Assembly (NCBI GenBank): GCA_029204225.1
Contig: CM055113.1
Location: 5,678,647 to 5,742,646, forward strand
Direction of reading: 5' to 3'
Source: Diphasiastrum complanatum
Taxonomy: Eukaryota > Streptophyta > Lycopodiopsida > Lycopodiales > Lycopodiaceae
DNA: 64,000 nucleotides
The notes below the pieces were generated by a model. The model worked only from the letters and a program-made list of their open reading frames with translations. It had not been told where the DNA came from and did no database searches. A program made the position numbers and the translations under genes. The number at the start of each line of letters is the position of its first letter. Within the stretch, counting starts at the first letter, position 1. Below, piece after piece: positions 22,585 to 35,700 of the stretch.

Positions 22585-24010
22585 AATGTGTTGGAGGTCT
22601 CACTACAACTCACATTGGATGATATTGCTCTGCTTTGCATTGGCATTTTCGATTGTCACTTGAAAAAGCGTAGATCCTCGTCCGCTTGCATAAAATCAAG
22701 TGTTTATTGTTGCCAGTCTTTATCAAAAACTGCTTTTCGCAATTTAACCATAATGTCGTATTGCTGCAAGTGGTTGACATTCTCAAAATTGAAGAGCTCC
22801 CAATAGCTTCATAACTTGCATGTTTGAGTGCATCCCACGTGTCTCTTTTTCTCTTATCAATTGTATCTACCATTGACGGTTTCATCTTTGGTTTCTTGGC
22901 AGACACTAACTTCTGGGAGGTCTGTATCTTCCATTTTGCTTCTAGGCGTTTTTGCGGTTCCTCTCTCAGTTGAAGTTCTAGTCTCAAGGAAAACCTTTGA
23001 TCTGCAGGTTGCACAAACTTCGATTATCAGTCTCAAGAGGATGGACTCATATCAAAAAATTGGTGGTAGGAATAGATTTGGATGGATAGTTTGGTAATGG
23101 TAAGGAAACATGATGAAGGCTTGGTGGAAGGGTGAAGAAACTGATAGTTCTACAGTTGCAACCTTGGACCCTTGCAATGTCGAACTTTGAACACCACTTG
23201 CTGGGTGAGGAGCTTGCTTTATTTTGCAGGTTTACATTTGTCTTCATCTTTTTCTTTTCTACAACTCTTTTTTTTGATCCATTACTTTTGAATCTCTTTG
23301 GGCTTCATAGAAGGGGATTCAACTATCATTGCTCTAGAGAGTTTTTTTTTTATCAAGATCGATCTGACTCAACTATTGCTTAAGCTTTGTCCTTTCCTCC
23401 TCAACTTCTTGGATCTTTCTCTTTATTTCTTCTAGCTGCTTTGCCTGCTTCTTAGGTCTTTTTTTCTGGCTGACCAACCAGTGTAGGTAGTAGTTGGTCT
23501 CTGCAAGACACTTGCAATGATCTTTTTGGTAAGACTATAAAAAATTGGAGATTTCTTAGAAGACCAGTGAACTAATGATAAACAAATGGAAGAAAGGGTG
23601 GTGGTGGTGGTGACAACGGTAGATGGTGTGGGTGATAGGCATGGGAATGGATGCAGATGTTGTGACAAGAGGGTTGGTTAAAGAAGGAGACAAATTTTCC
23701 AATACTTGTACTTTTTTTTTCTGAAGGATCTTCATCATGACTGGGGTACTTTTTCTGATTGAGTCGCTTTGGATTGACCATATGCTTTTTTAGCCTTGTG
23801 TTTGTCGTCTTTGATTTTATGACCTTGGCAGTCGATCTTGCTGATGTTGTTGCTGATAGTGTAACTGCTTTAGTGGATGCAAGCAGATCCACTCCCCCCC
23901 CCCCCCCCCCCCCCCCCCCAAATCTGTTGGTGGGGATGTTATGACGGGTATCCAACATGCTCAAGGTTAGATCATCGTGTGGAACATGCAGTTGAAACAC
24001 GTTGAACATG
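22585..24010 (-). pseudogene. Candidate extra ORF region of the gag-only family
   Basis: Several minus-strand stretches keep peptide similarity with element B. From 24,009: MFNVFQLHVPHDD, a glycine run, and KRLNQKKYPSHDEDPSEKK. Near 23,520-23,390: CLAETNYYLHWL followed by a lysine/glutamate-rich probable coiled coil (KQAKQLEEIKRKIQEVEEER). From 23,247: LQNKASSSPSKW and RVQGCNCRTIS. From 23,014: DQRFSLRLELQLREEP and ALKHASYEAIGSS. Stops and frameshifts separate them. No known domain is recognised; I do not assign a function. Confidence 0.4.
23894..23919. repeat. C26 homopolymer
   Basis: A run of 26 C. The equivalent place in element B (near 4,010) has only five C followed by A7, so the run expanded here. 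On the minus strand it reads as polyglycine. Confidence 0.9.
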
Positions 24011-24945
24011 CGATTGGACTAAAGATTGAACAAATTTTAACTAAATTTGCTTCGATCTTGCTGTAGTTGACTTGAAGATGAATATCACTGTAAAGAACAA
24101 GAATCAACTCTGGAGTGACATGGATTTCTGAAATTTTTAGTATGCTCAAAGATCGTAAACTCTGTGTAGGTGATCTGAAAATGGATAGATGAATGAAAAT
24201 GTGTTCTTGAGATGCTCTACGGAAGACTCTCGTGCGATAGCTATTTCTCATGCAAAAATCAATCACACACTAGGAATGAAGAGGAACAAGGAAATAAACA
24301 AAATGTACAGAGAGTGAGAACTGTATAGCACTTGTCAAACAAAACTTTCATTCATCAACATTGATAATTCCCCTTGACTATTGCAATATTCCATTGGTCT
24401 TGTAGAGTAATGAGAAAAACTCTGATATGCCCTTGTCAAAAAACAAGGCAAGGTTGGTAACACTAAATCTACTATCATTGATAATAGATATTGTAAGATA
24501 GAGCTTGAAGTACATGGAAGGAAAAGATACTATTCCCATTAGTATCTTTCGGATCATGAGATTTATAAATGAACCTCTGTTTAGATTTCCTATGTCTTAG
24601 ATTGATTTCGTGATATGCAGGTAGTGGAAATCTTATCAGAAAATGGAAAGACATATAGATTTGAGGTTGCAGGAGTGGAAAGAAAATGTCAATTTCCTGG
24701 AAGGCTGCTCTTGTTTGGGAATAGTAGCAGATGACGGAATATCGGTTTTCTCTACGTCTTGCAATAACTCATTTCATATAACGTCTATGTTCGATTATTG
24801 ATCTGGTAAATCTCGTGGTGATGTAGAAGTTCACAAGGAACTTCTCAATTGAGCAGCATGTTTAACTGTTGGTTGCTATGGTGCTCGTGTGGTGTTGTCG
24901 TGAGGATCCTATCGTAATTCATAACTAACGTGGCAGGCAGGTAGA

Positions 24946-26474
24946 AATATATTTTCATATTTGGCATATTGAGGCCAAAACTTGTTTTAGACTTAGAGAT
25001 TGACTTTTCAAAGTTCATTGAATAAACACTGTTTGAAAGTGTGGGAAAGTTAGAATGCGAGTTTGAGTAGATTCAAATTTGAATAGTTGGGTACATTGAA
25101 TCTAGACCCAAAAATAGTAGGGTTTGCATTTTGGAGGGAAAGCCAAGTAGCCAAATAGGGTTTGGACCTGTTATAAATGGATGTAACTCGTGGAGAGAGT
25201 GATCTTCTCTCTTCTCTATCTCATTTAATGCTTATGCATGGTTCTCTTGGGTTCTACTATCCATTGGTGCACTCTATTGGTGATTGCTTGCAATTATATG
25301 TGTAGAATGATCTATATTTGTTATTTTTGGATCCACACGTGTGAAATACAGTAGCTTGCTGGTTTAGTACGGATAGCAACAATACTTTATCATTTCATTC
25401 AAGTTTGATCAAGTTCTATTAGTGTTTTCATCTCATTTTGTGTGTAGATGCCGATTTTTCTACATTGGTGAGATTGGTAGTGTATTTCTCTTTCTAACCA
25501 AAGATCTTTCAAGTGGATTGGATCATAATGATCTGAAATATTTCATATGTTATCAGAGCTTGTGTTTCAGGTTATGAAGGAGGAAATCAGATCTATCAAT
25601 GATTTGGTAAAGATATCAAGTCTAGAACATGCTAGAAAGGATTCTACACCAAAATAGAGTTTTTTGCTTTTGTAGATTGGATCTTTTGTAGATCAAAACC
25701 CTATATAGGTTTATAAACTTGATCATTTTCGATTTTTCATTTCACATACTGGATTTGGCCAATTTTTGGATCATTGGATTAGCCTAAGTGGTGGCTAATA
25801 GATTGCATATCAAATTTTCAGCATTTGCATGTAGATTTGGAATAGTCAATTTTTTGTGATTTTGTCAAAACCCTAATTTTGATTGGATCTCTAGATAGTG
25901 AGGTTGCTGGACTTCATTTGAGTGTGTTTATTCCTATGTTTACAAATGTACACTATACAACAACTAGTGGGCTGAGCCTAAAAAAGGCGCTCAAGGCTAC
26001 AAGATGCCAATGATGTAGTAGGTGGAATTTGGGCTCTAGTGTAGTGATTGCAATTTGCAATAACACTCTTACCCCGCCCCACCTGTATGTCATACTGGCT
26101 ACAATAAATAATGCTCTTACCTACAATGATGGGCTGTTTTTTTAAACTCTTATGTACGTCCTCATTTGTGAGACAAACCCTTGACTTAGAGAAGAAGAAA
26201 TAAATGTCTCGCCATTGATTAGAGGACACATGGCGGTGTGGAGACTTGGACAACACATCTACTACATTTGATACATTTAATATCAAAAAGCTTGAAAGAC
26301 ATTTTACATCAATACTTTCCTTTGACAAGGCCTTTGTCCAGAATATGCTAATGCATCACGCTTGGCATTGAGAGGAAGAGGGGGGCCATCCCCTAAACCT
26401 CGTTTAACTAACAATAAGCATGATTACTAGTCTTTAATAAGAAATTATTTAGCTCTAAGCAGATGCAGAAGCAG
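24946..26474. other. Upstream region of the exchanger gene with a possible copia LTR remnant
   Basis: No gene is supported. At 25,548-25,560 the plus strand reads TGTTATCAGAGCT, close to an initiator-Met PBS, preceded by sequence with a TATAAAT box near 25,172; this could be the relic of a plus-strand copia LTR. A 116-codon minus-strand open frame at 25,978-26,328 has no recognisable domain. I cannot place the core promoter of the downstream gene. Confidence 0.35.
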
Positions 26475-26498
26475 AGCGAGCGAGCGATCGATCGATCG

Positions 26499-26540
<42 letters not shown>
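26475..26540 (+). repeat. (GAGC)n(GATC)n(GA)n microsatellite in the probable 5' UTR
   Basis: It reads gagcgagcgagc, then four to five gatc units, then about 17 GA units. It ends 60 bases before the start codon at 26,601, so it is probably transcribed. GA repeats are common in plant 5' UTRs and promoters; any regulatory role is inference. Confidence 0.8.
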
Positions 26541-26600
26541 CAGGTATGATCTGATTTGACCTTTCTGTAAGCAGAGTAGGGGAATTGGAAAGGATTGCGG

Positions 26601-26778
26601 ATGGCGCAGCCGCAGCAGATCCCTCCCACAGGGGCTGCGCTGATAGAGGAGCATCAGATCGCCGGGGTCAGTCTTTTGTTGCAGATCGTGATGCTGGGGT
26701 TCGCTTTTGTTCTTGGCCATTTGCTTCGGAGACGAAAGTTTTATTATCTGCACGAGGCGAGTGCTTCACTTTTGATTG
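26601..26778 (+). CDS. NHX5/6: NHX exon 1
   Basis: Codons 1-59 plus one base. Glutamine/proline-rich start [14 protein letters not shown], then the first hydrophobic helix and [19 protein letters not shown]. Donor G|GTAAGT at 26,779. Confidence 0.9.
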
Positions 26779-29700
26779 GTAAGTGCCTTCTGAGTCCATT
26801 TTTTGTTGCAACAAAAGCAGTTCAATTTCTTGGTGTAATGATCGCTGCCCTATTCAGATTGCATTCAATCCAAAAGCTCTACATAAAATGACTATTCATT
26901 GGAATCACTATTACTTTTCCGATTGCATTCACTCCAAGTTTTCTACAGAAAACAAGTATTTATTCGAATCACTATTGCTAAACTGTTGATTCTACCACGA
27001 ATCACCAGAATTTTATGATATTGGAATCAGAAAATTGGTAGTAATGTGTTGACTCTTGATTCCCTGTCTCATTGTAAAGCAATGCCACAATAAGGACCCC
27101 GTGGGCCACAGGAAATGCCATACGTTGTGACTTGGCGGAGCATTAGGATATATTTCTGACTAGCCTTCTCAACAAAGTGGCAGATCTTTAGAAATGTAGA
27201 GCTAGGCTTCCACCAAGGTCTTATGATAGTCATGGTGGGAATATATTAACTAGACAAGTGTATTGCAGTCTTTGATCTCAGGTCTTGTCTCTTAGGCTGA
27301 ACATACCATGATATAAGGCTGGGGACCTTTGGATTATTGGCAAGACAATTAGGAAAATCATGACATTATGCCTTGTATGACATGGTTTGAGCTCATCTAG
27401 GTGGTGTTGTGAGAAGAAGTTGGACATGCATTTAGTTGACCTAACGTGCTCCATGATTATTATCTCCAGAAGTGGTTCTTTAACACACTGACCTTGGTTT
27501 CACTTCCTCAGATCATGGCTTCAACATGCCTTTGTTTGCCATGCCCCTTGTAGAGCTTTGTTCAAAAATTATGAGCACTTGATTGTTAAAGATTTATTGA
27601 GCTAGCTCCACCCCTCAAAATATTCGATAGTCACTTATGCATGTGATAGCCTTGTTACATGACGAGAGGCGAATGGCCCTCAAGTAGGAAGTCTTTCTTT
27701 GACGGGCCAAGACACACAAAAGAACTCTCAAGAACTAGAATGATTAGTTGTAAGATGACTAGTAGAGATCGTACTTATACTTTTAGGGACTATTCTAGAA
27801 GGTTTTATTAATATTGGATCACATCCTTCAATGCCATTTGTGTTAGAAAATCCTATTGATCATACAAAAGCTGCTACACATGTGCTTTGGATGTTCATAC
27901 ATTTATTAATACTTCATTGGAAATAAATCACAACAGAGGAGGAATCAAGCGCTAATAGGGAAAAAAAAGATTTTCCTAACCTTTTATGCAATATTATTGA
28001 TTTGATAGTAACAAAATCTGAGCAAGAGCTTATACATGGAAAATCCATTTTATGTACATTACGCATAACATGCAATTGATGAGAATTGAGATAGGATAGC
28101 GTATCTACCTTAGTATAACTAACTTTGACTTGTTTGAACTTGCTTAACCTAGGCTGCATTTAACCTTATTAGAGTTCATCCCATGATATCTAATCATGAC
28201 CTTTTTGATGTCCAACATCATATGCCTTCATACACATTTTTACTCAATATTCCAATATTCCCCTTTAAGGGTAAAAGCGTATTGTTGATATAGACCCTAA
28301 ACATTCAAAAAATGCGAGTGTGACTTGATTTTGCAGCTACCATTGCCCGGACCATTCATTTGACCCACTTCATCTTTATCTTCATATCCTTTGCCTTGAT
28401 TTTGGTAGTGATGAAGAGTAAGAAGGTAAAGTATTTTTTGTGGATGCAAACACAATTATTTAGAACCTCTCCTTTAGATGTAGAAACTTGAATCACTAGA
28501 ACGATAGTGGCTAAAAGCTTATAAAAACTCCTTGAGCTTACCCCTTTATCAACAACCTCACTCTTATTCTTAGATCGATCCATCCAAGCTATAATGTCCT
28601 TTGTAGAATTAAAATAATAAGTAAACGAACATGTAGTCAACATTGTATTGGATAGAAAGATATAAAAGGTATTGCTCTCACATAATTGAGTAGGATATTG
28701 TTGAAAATCAGCTGGTGACAAATTATGCTATATACTGAGATCCACTGACAATAATTAGATACATAGTTGCACTCGCGATTCTAGAATCGCTGTCTACAAA
28801 AACAGCGATTCGCCTAGAATCGCTGTTAAAAAAAAAAAAACCAGTTAATATGGGTATCAGTAGAGAGAGCAAAAACAAACGATCACAATAACAGTAGTTT
28901 CAGGTCCAATTTCTTTGATTAGTTTCAGGTTTAATTCCAGTAGTTTCAGAAAATTTTTTGGACCTGAAATGAACATTTCCAGGTTCATTTTAGGTTTTTT
29001 TTTGGCGATTCTGGGCAGTGATTCGCGAATCGCTATACCCCCAGAATCGCGATTTGCTGCAACTATGATTAGATTTTAGCTTAGTCCTAAGGTTGGGGGA
29101 TCCGGACGCGGATGCGAAAAGGCCGCTTCCGGGGTGGACGCATGTTTGGCTTAGTCTAATTTCCAATGTAAAAATAAGAGCCTGAAGGACTCAAGAAAGG
29201 TTTCTCTAAATTTAACTGGTCAATTAGAACTTGGTCAATTGTGTTGAATGTAATTGGTCAGCTAGGACTTAGTAGTCAATTATCTAATTGTTGGAATAAA
29301 ATGGATTTTATAAGGCAATTAGATTTTAGATTTAGGTCATTCTTCACTCGTTGGGATTTGGGAATTTTGGAGATGCATAGTTTCGAGTTGACAATTCATT
29401 TGATTGCATATGACTTCACAATTCTTCAAAAAAGACCCAAAAAAAATACTATAAAGAGTCAAAAATTCAAAAAAATAGAAAGTAATGAAATTTTTTGATT
29501 CAAATTGTGAGTAACAAAAAAAAAGGACATGACTCTTCTTTTCAAACAGTTTACCTTTTCAAAATGGCTTTCAAAGCCCAAAAATAAATAGGTATGTCCA
29601 CAAAAAGAAGTGGGGTTTATGTTCTGCACATATGAAATGTGATACATTTCATGTCAAAAAGTATGGAGTAGGGTTTTGTGATCTACATAATCAAAGTTTG

Positions 29701-32700
29701 GCAACCAATTTTTGTTTGACATTAATTTGGTTTCAGAATAATTATTTATTTAATTAGCTTCATATTCTCATTCCTTGTGTTAACCCCTACCTAAAAACAA
29801 CTATCCTTCATATGCCAATGAAAACGACATGACTCCTTGCTTTTTCAGTTTGAAAGTTTAACTACATCAAAAATTTTAATATCTTGATTTATCTCCTTAA
29901 ATTTCATATCAAAGTGCTACTTGGACATATTTGCGAGGGATTTATTTTCTTGATCGTGAACCTTAAGGGTGTTCTCTATAGTAGTTTAAGGTCTATTATA
30001 GAAAGCATACTTTATGTATTCTAGTCCACGAGTTTTAGTATTCACACGTGCTCCTATATTGCATTGGACTAACACATACCTATTTCTCGCAAAGTTTTAT
30101 TAAAGCAATCGCCCTTGTTCTTTTTCTAGTTTATTCTGCAAGAGTCCTTAGGTATTTGCATTGTAACATACACGGTTCATTGTCATAATCATCAACATTT
30201 CTGGTTTAAGTGTGCTATACGCACAATATTCTTTCATTTGAGCAAGCTACAATGATATAATGAAATATTGTTTACATTTTATGAGTAAGTATGGACCATA
30301 GATGCACGGCGTTTCTAGAAACGCGTTTCTGCTTTGGGAATGCATTTCTCAGAAACGGTTTTTCTTTAATTTTCTTTTTTTTGATTTTTGTGGGCAATAT
30401 GGGTATCAAATTAAAGCTCGTATCAAGGGCATTGCATTTATGTAGGTTGCCGAGTGTTTTGTTTACAGTGTGGTCCAGTTTAGGTGCAGCAATCCTTGTT
30501 GGATTCTGTCAATCCCTATGAATTTTTAAAGACCTGTTTCTGATTTTTTACAGAGCGATTCTGGATCCAGAAATGTATTTCTAGAAACGTTTTTCTCCAG
30601 AAACTCGTTTCTGGGCAACTATGGACCCCATTCAAATTCTTATTGCTTCATAGTTCTTGCCTTCTCATGGCCAAGTCTACTTTTTGTCTTTAAAGAAGTG
30701 ATTGATAATCAGCACATTCATCTCTTTTATTTATTTTGAAAAGCCAATATGATGTATATTTAAACATGTAAGGTACACCTGCTTGGGTGTTGATGATGTG
30801 ATTATGGATGTAGTAGCATAGGGTCAATGCTATGGATGATGAAGTTACTAGTCTAAGACTTCGCAGGTGCTCAATGAAAACAAATTATTTGCCACCCATT
30901 TCTGTTTTGTTCTTTTACTGTCCTAGAATCAACGTCAATATGCATTTGAGGATGTATGATGGAAGCTCTATCACAATTGATTTTAGAATGTGATCATCAA
31001 TGTTTGTGATGATGCTATATTGTGAGGTGGGATATATTGTTTAAGTCACTTTTGTATTGTAAATAAAATCTTGACTCAAATCTTTCTCATTGCTCTTGAA
31101 TAGGAATAATTGTTGGAGGCATCGCAAACATTTTTGACAAAGAGGAAAGTTTTCGGTATGTGTTTTATCCAAAGATTACTACTACACATATAGTAACAAG
31201 CACTCTTGTTGCACTTTCTAACACATCCTTGCTCAAAATATAATGGAATATTTTGTCATAAGTTCAATATAGTTTGATGGTAAAGTTAAATTGAAAGGGG
31301 GCATGTAGAAGTTTAAAACATGCTACAAGACACTACAATCAGGGCAAAATCAAACTAGCTACAAGACACTACAAATCAAAGCAAAATTTCTTTGGTTGAC
31401 AGTTTTATTAAATTACAGTTTGATTTGTCAAATCATAATTCTCAATTCGAAGTGTTTTTTTTGTTTCAAATAAAAAATGATTGGGGGAGTGTCTGAACTT
31501 TTTTATTAGAATGGATCCCGTTGGTTAGTTTATGTCATCATTAACAGGTTTGTGTAATGTACTAAATGCTAAGCAAGGTACATTTACACTAGCTGAAAAA
31601 CGCAAGCCTATTTAGGTGACCAATTATTCATCCTACACACATACTATAAGTTCATCAATCTATTTAACCTTCTTGTTATCTTGTTAGGTAACTATAGTAA
31701 GTAGTATCAAGTATATCAATAATAATATATTGTATGATCTTTGGCTATTTGATAGTTGAAACTTGTGTTAATGTATGCTAAATTACAAGCCAATATGCTA
31801 GAGATTTAGGTTGAAAACCATACATAAGCATAAATGGACTTTAACTCGTAGCAAAATGCTTTCTACTATTTTAAGCAAACTCTATCAAAGGAAGGCTTCC
31901 CAATGAGATTGTTTGTGAGAAACATATGTCCTCAACATATCGTCCATAGTTTGATTAGTTTTTTCTGTCTGTCCATCTGATTTGGACTAAAACTAAGAGA
32001 GGTCTCAAGTTTATGGAAAATTGATAGTTAGCTAGCAAAGCTAGGATAGATTGCTAGAGCACCAACTTAGAATCGAATTATGCTATTTTATTCCATAAAT
32101 CCGTAAATTCTTGGAAATGAGAGTTCAAACCCTTATTTTTCATCTTACAATTCACAAACTCTTGATTGTAGTCCGACTCACCCGCAAGAACAACTATTTC
32201 CTAAAAATGTCCATGAATGCGTCTTATGTAGCAGGATTTGGTGCAAATCATGCCACCAAGATGACGCCTTACCACGGAGAAACATGACCACGTTTTCAAT
32301 CTTTTGTTCTTGTGGAATTCTGTGAAGATTAAAGTAGCCGTTCCATTTGACCATCCAATCATCCACGACCTCAGATTTCTTTTCCGGTTTCTCCCGCGCC
32401 GGCTAGCATCTTGTCACTGACAGCTCTAGGATTCCGACGGTCACAATTCACCACTTTCTTTGACAACTTGTTAGGTGGTCACTTGTGACAGCTTGTGATG
32501 CATCTATCCCAGCTTGGGCTTGATGTCTACTTCAGTTACCAGCCTTCGCCAATCCTTGGCCCCAATCCCTCTGGTAACCAGACGTGTTGAGCTCATATCA
32601 GAGCTGTATTGGGATCTAACAGCTGCCCCCCATTCAAGCATTTCTGTCATCAAACCTTGGAGATTCTTGCGCCTCTCAGTTACTCGGGTTATGAATGCCT

Positions 32701-35700
32701 TCGGCCAAATGTTGTACTCAATATCCTACATTTTGGAACTTTGGCGAGTTCTCAAGGCTAGTAAAGTCGTCATCTCTGTTACAAGTCTTTTATGAAAGCT
32801 ATTGCGATTTCCATTCAACTTCAAATGCTTGAGTTTTCCTTGCATGAAACTTCTTTCAAACCTTCTTGGGGTTGAAAGTTGATTCTAAGAAGTTTGTCCC
32901 ATTTTTCTAACGAAGGTTATTTTCTTTCTGCGCTCTTTTTCCAGTGTCAGATTGTCTCCTCTTTTTCCTTTTTCTTCCTTGGCTTTTCCAGTGTTCATCA
33001 TACCATGAGTTGGAAAGTAGCCCCTTGCCCAGTCCTTTGCATGCTCTGAAAACTCTGCAGGCTGTCTCTAATGTACAATCCATCTTGCCACCTTGTTAAT
33101 TTAGTATTCCAATGTAGTTATATCTGATTTTGGTTCCCATTTTCTTTTCCCTTCTTTTTCTGGTGAGTGATTATGTGTGCATGTGTGTGTGTGTGAGAGA
33201 GAGAGAGCGAGAGAGCGAGCTTTATTGTACTATGTAGGCACCCGAGGGTACAAAAGACAGAAGATGTACATCTCAAGTCTGTATGATACTCTAGGAGCGC
33301 GTAAAATGTTTCCATAAAAGAAAACATACTAAGCAGGACTAAATCAACAAAATATATATGATACATGTCACTGTACTGAAAAAAAAGAGAGAGACCACAT
33401 ATGCGTTAATCTTTCAAGTGTACAAATCTTTCTCACAAACTGTCTTGCAGGAAATGGTTCAACTTCAACGAGGAGTTCTTTTTTCTATTTCTTCTTCCAC
33501 CAATCATATTATATCCTTTCGCAGAGCTGAAGTTTATTGAATTAGAATCAGTTTCTGATTCATCAGTAAATATCTTGCATGTCTTTTATTTGGTTTGAAG
33601 CCAAGTTTCCTAGTATTTGTTCCTTATCAGCTATCTTCACCATGAGACAGTTTCCCTTAACTTTGATCCACTCAGTCAGGGTTCAGCTTACAAACGGTGT
33701 GTTTTCTTTATCATTTTATTCCTCAGGCCTTCAGATGCAAATTTCACATTTACGTTACTCTCAGTAACAAGGTAATGGTGTTACATTTGCTCTCACCATT
33801 TCTAATAGTTTTCTTGCGTGATGGCAGGAACCTTTCTTTTCAAATTTTTGGGCCATCTGCACATTTGCAGTAGTAGGAACATTCATTGCGTCAATGGTCA
33901 CAGGAGTTCTTGTGTAAGAATAAATTTACAATCTCTTCTTGCTAATGGCTTGAAACCCTCTTTATTAGCTAATTTACTCAGTTAACCTGGATGATCAGAT
34001 ATCTGGGGGGATTACTCTTCCTCATGTATCGGTTGCCGTTTCTGGAAAGTTTGCTTTTTGGAGCTATCATATCAGCAACAGATCCTGTTACAGTGCTGGC
34101 CATTTTTCAAGTGAGTTTTTTGGTTTTATGGTTATCAAATAAATAGTTAATTCCTAAAGAATCAAAGCTTTGATTGAATTGCTATTGAGTGCAGAGTACT
34201 CTCTCCAGTTTGTGAATTCAGTTTGTATTGGTAATATTGAAAATTAAAAAGTTGCAATATATTCTTCCGATTTTGACAGTTGACGAGTGATATCTTGGTG
34301 GTTTGAATATGTCCTCTTGTGAGTCTGTTAGTGTTTGTGATAACAGTGAATACGGGAATTTTTTTTCCATGACGCATTGAAATGTTCGAACCGGCCAGGT
34401 GAGGTTCGAATCGGCCAATTCGAATTTTGAATTTTTTTTACCGTGTAACCGATTTGAACAAGATTTCCGATTGGAATCGGCCGATTCGAATCGGACCTAT
34501 TTGAACCGCGCTTCCTTGTTCAAATCGCCGATTCGTGAAACACTGACGCATTGGCCCCTGGATTTTCAACTCTTTTTGCCCCATATAGCAAAGGTTTAGA
34601 CAGTCAACAAGTGTTTTTCTAGCAGGTTGAGAAACGCACGCTTACAGAAATGCTCACCTAAGGAAGAAATGCTGGCCGAGAGAGAGATGGCTCGCACTAA
34701 GGGCGTTGGGCTCGAGATTGATGAAAGACAAGATTTTGAATTTTTTGTTAACTTATTATTCAAAGTTCAAACCTTATTAATGATTGAAATTTAGCAACTT
34801 GACTCTCGAATCATGATTCCGAGGGAATTAAGATGAATGCAAATTGCAATTTGCAAACCTATTACCTAGTGGAAGCACCGGCTTGAGGATCTCTAGGGCT
34901 TTCCAATATAATAATTAAAATGGTGCATCAACATATTGCAAGGCATTAGGAATACTGCTAGATGGACCAAACGTCATGGCACCCTTTGACTGATCAGCTC
35001 CTACATTTTAGAAAATCAATCCAATAGCTTCTAAATATGACCTAGTACCTCTATGCCAAATATAAGAACACCACTTAAAGCTAGCGAACTTGCTATTCAC
35101 ATCCACTTACAAAATCATCACAAATTGGTGACCAACCCATTTTTCTGGCAATCTATATTTACAATTTTACATTTTTTCAGTAAATGTCATGCCCACAATT
35201 GGTCTCAGGTAGTGTGTCCACACTAGGGATTAGTAGGCCAACAGCCCGTAAGTTAATTGTGACTATAAGGGTATTGGGGCCCTTATGTGTATAAGGTCAT
35301 GATTAATGGTTGTAGGCCTAAATGCATGATGGTGGATTGGTATGGGTCTATCAGTGAGTCATTGAGGAACTGGATGACGTGGCCCAAGTAGGCTGCAGAG
35401 GTGTCCAGTGAACTGTCACAGTGCACTACTAGTGGTGCATGGGCCTTGGAGGGTATAAGTATACCTATTGGGCTCTCACTAGTGTATCCTTGATTGTGAG
35501 ACTGGTAGCCGTATGCTGCTGGTGTGATGCCTCATTCCTCTTTGAGATTGATCCATAACTTGGGGGCTAGATGTTTGATCTAGGATTGGTTGGTTTGGTT
35601 TGTCCACCATCCGTTCCCTTTGTGGTTGCTTGTTTTGGCATGCTTAGAATAGGATGCTTGGTTTATGACTTTATATTGGTATCAGAGCCAATCTAACTAA

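Larger units (their letters stand above)
21419..24945 (-). mobile_element. 3' part of a second gag-only element (element G)
   Basis: A 3' LTR (21,419-22,571), a polypurine tract and a 2.4-kb interior align with element B. Homology stops near 24,945, inside what would be the end of gag (equivalent to 5,028), so the 5' half is missing. Its interior order is taken as the unrearranged one. Confidence 0.65.
26779..31103 (+). other. NHX intron 1 (4.3 kb)
   Basis: Non-coding apart from two small hAT-like elements listed separately. The rest shows no gene. Acceptor ...TTGAATAG at 31,103. Confidence 0.8.

Noticed and set aside
25978-26328. 116-codon minus-strand open frame upstream of the exchanger
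   Set aside because: No recognisable domain, AT-rich, no second copy in the window to test conservation, and no promoter or splice context. Left as unassigned.
26595-26600. Start codon upstream of 26,601 in the exchanger
   Set aside because: The upstream in-frame codon at 26,595 is TTG, not ATG; the ATG at 26,601 is the first and fits the family's short N-terminus.
33451-33540. Exon 3 reading on past 33,510 as one open frame
   Set aside because: The frame stays open to a TGA at 33,538, but the residues after LLPPII do not fit the exchanger, and a perfect U12 donor starts at 33,511.
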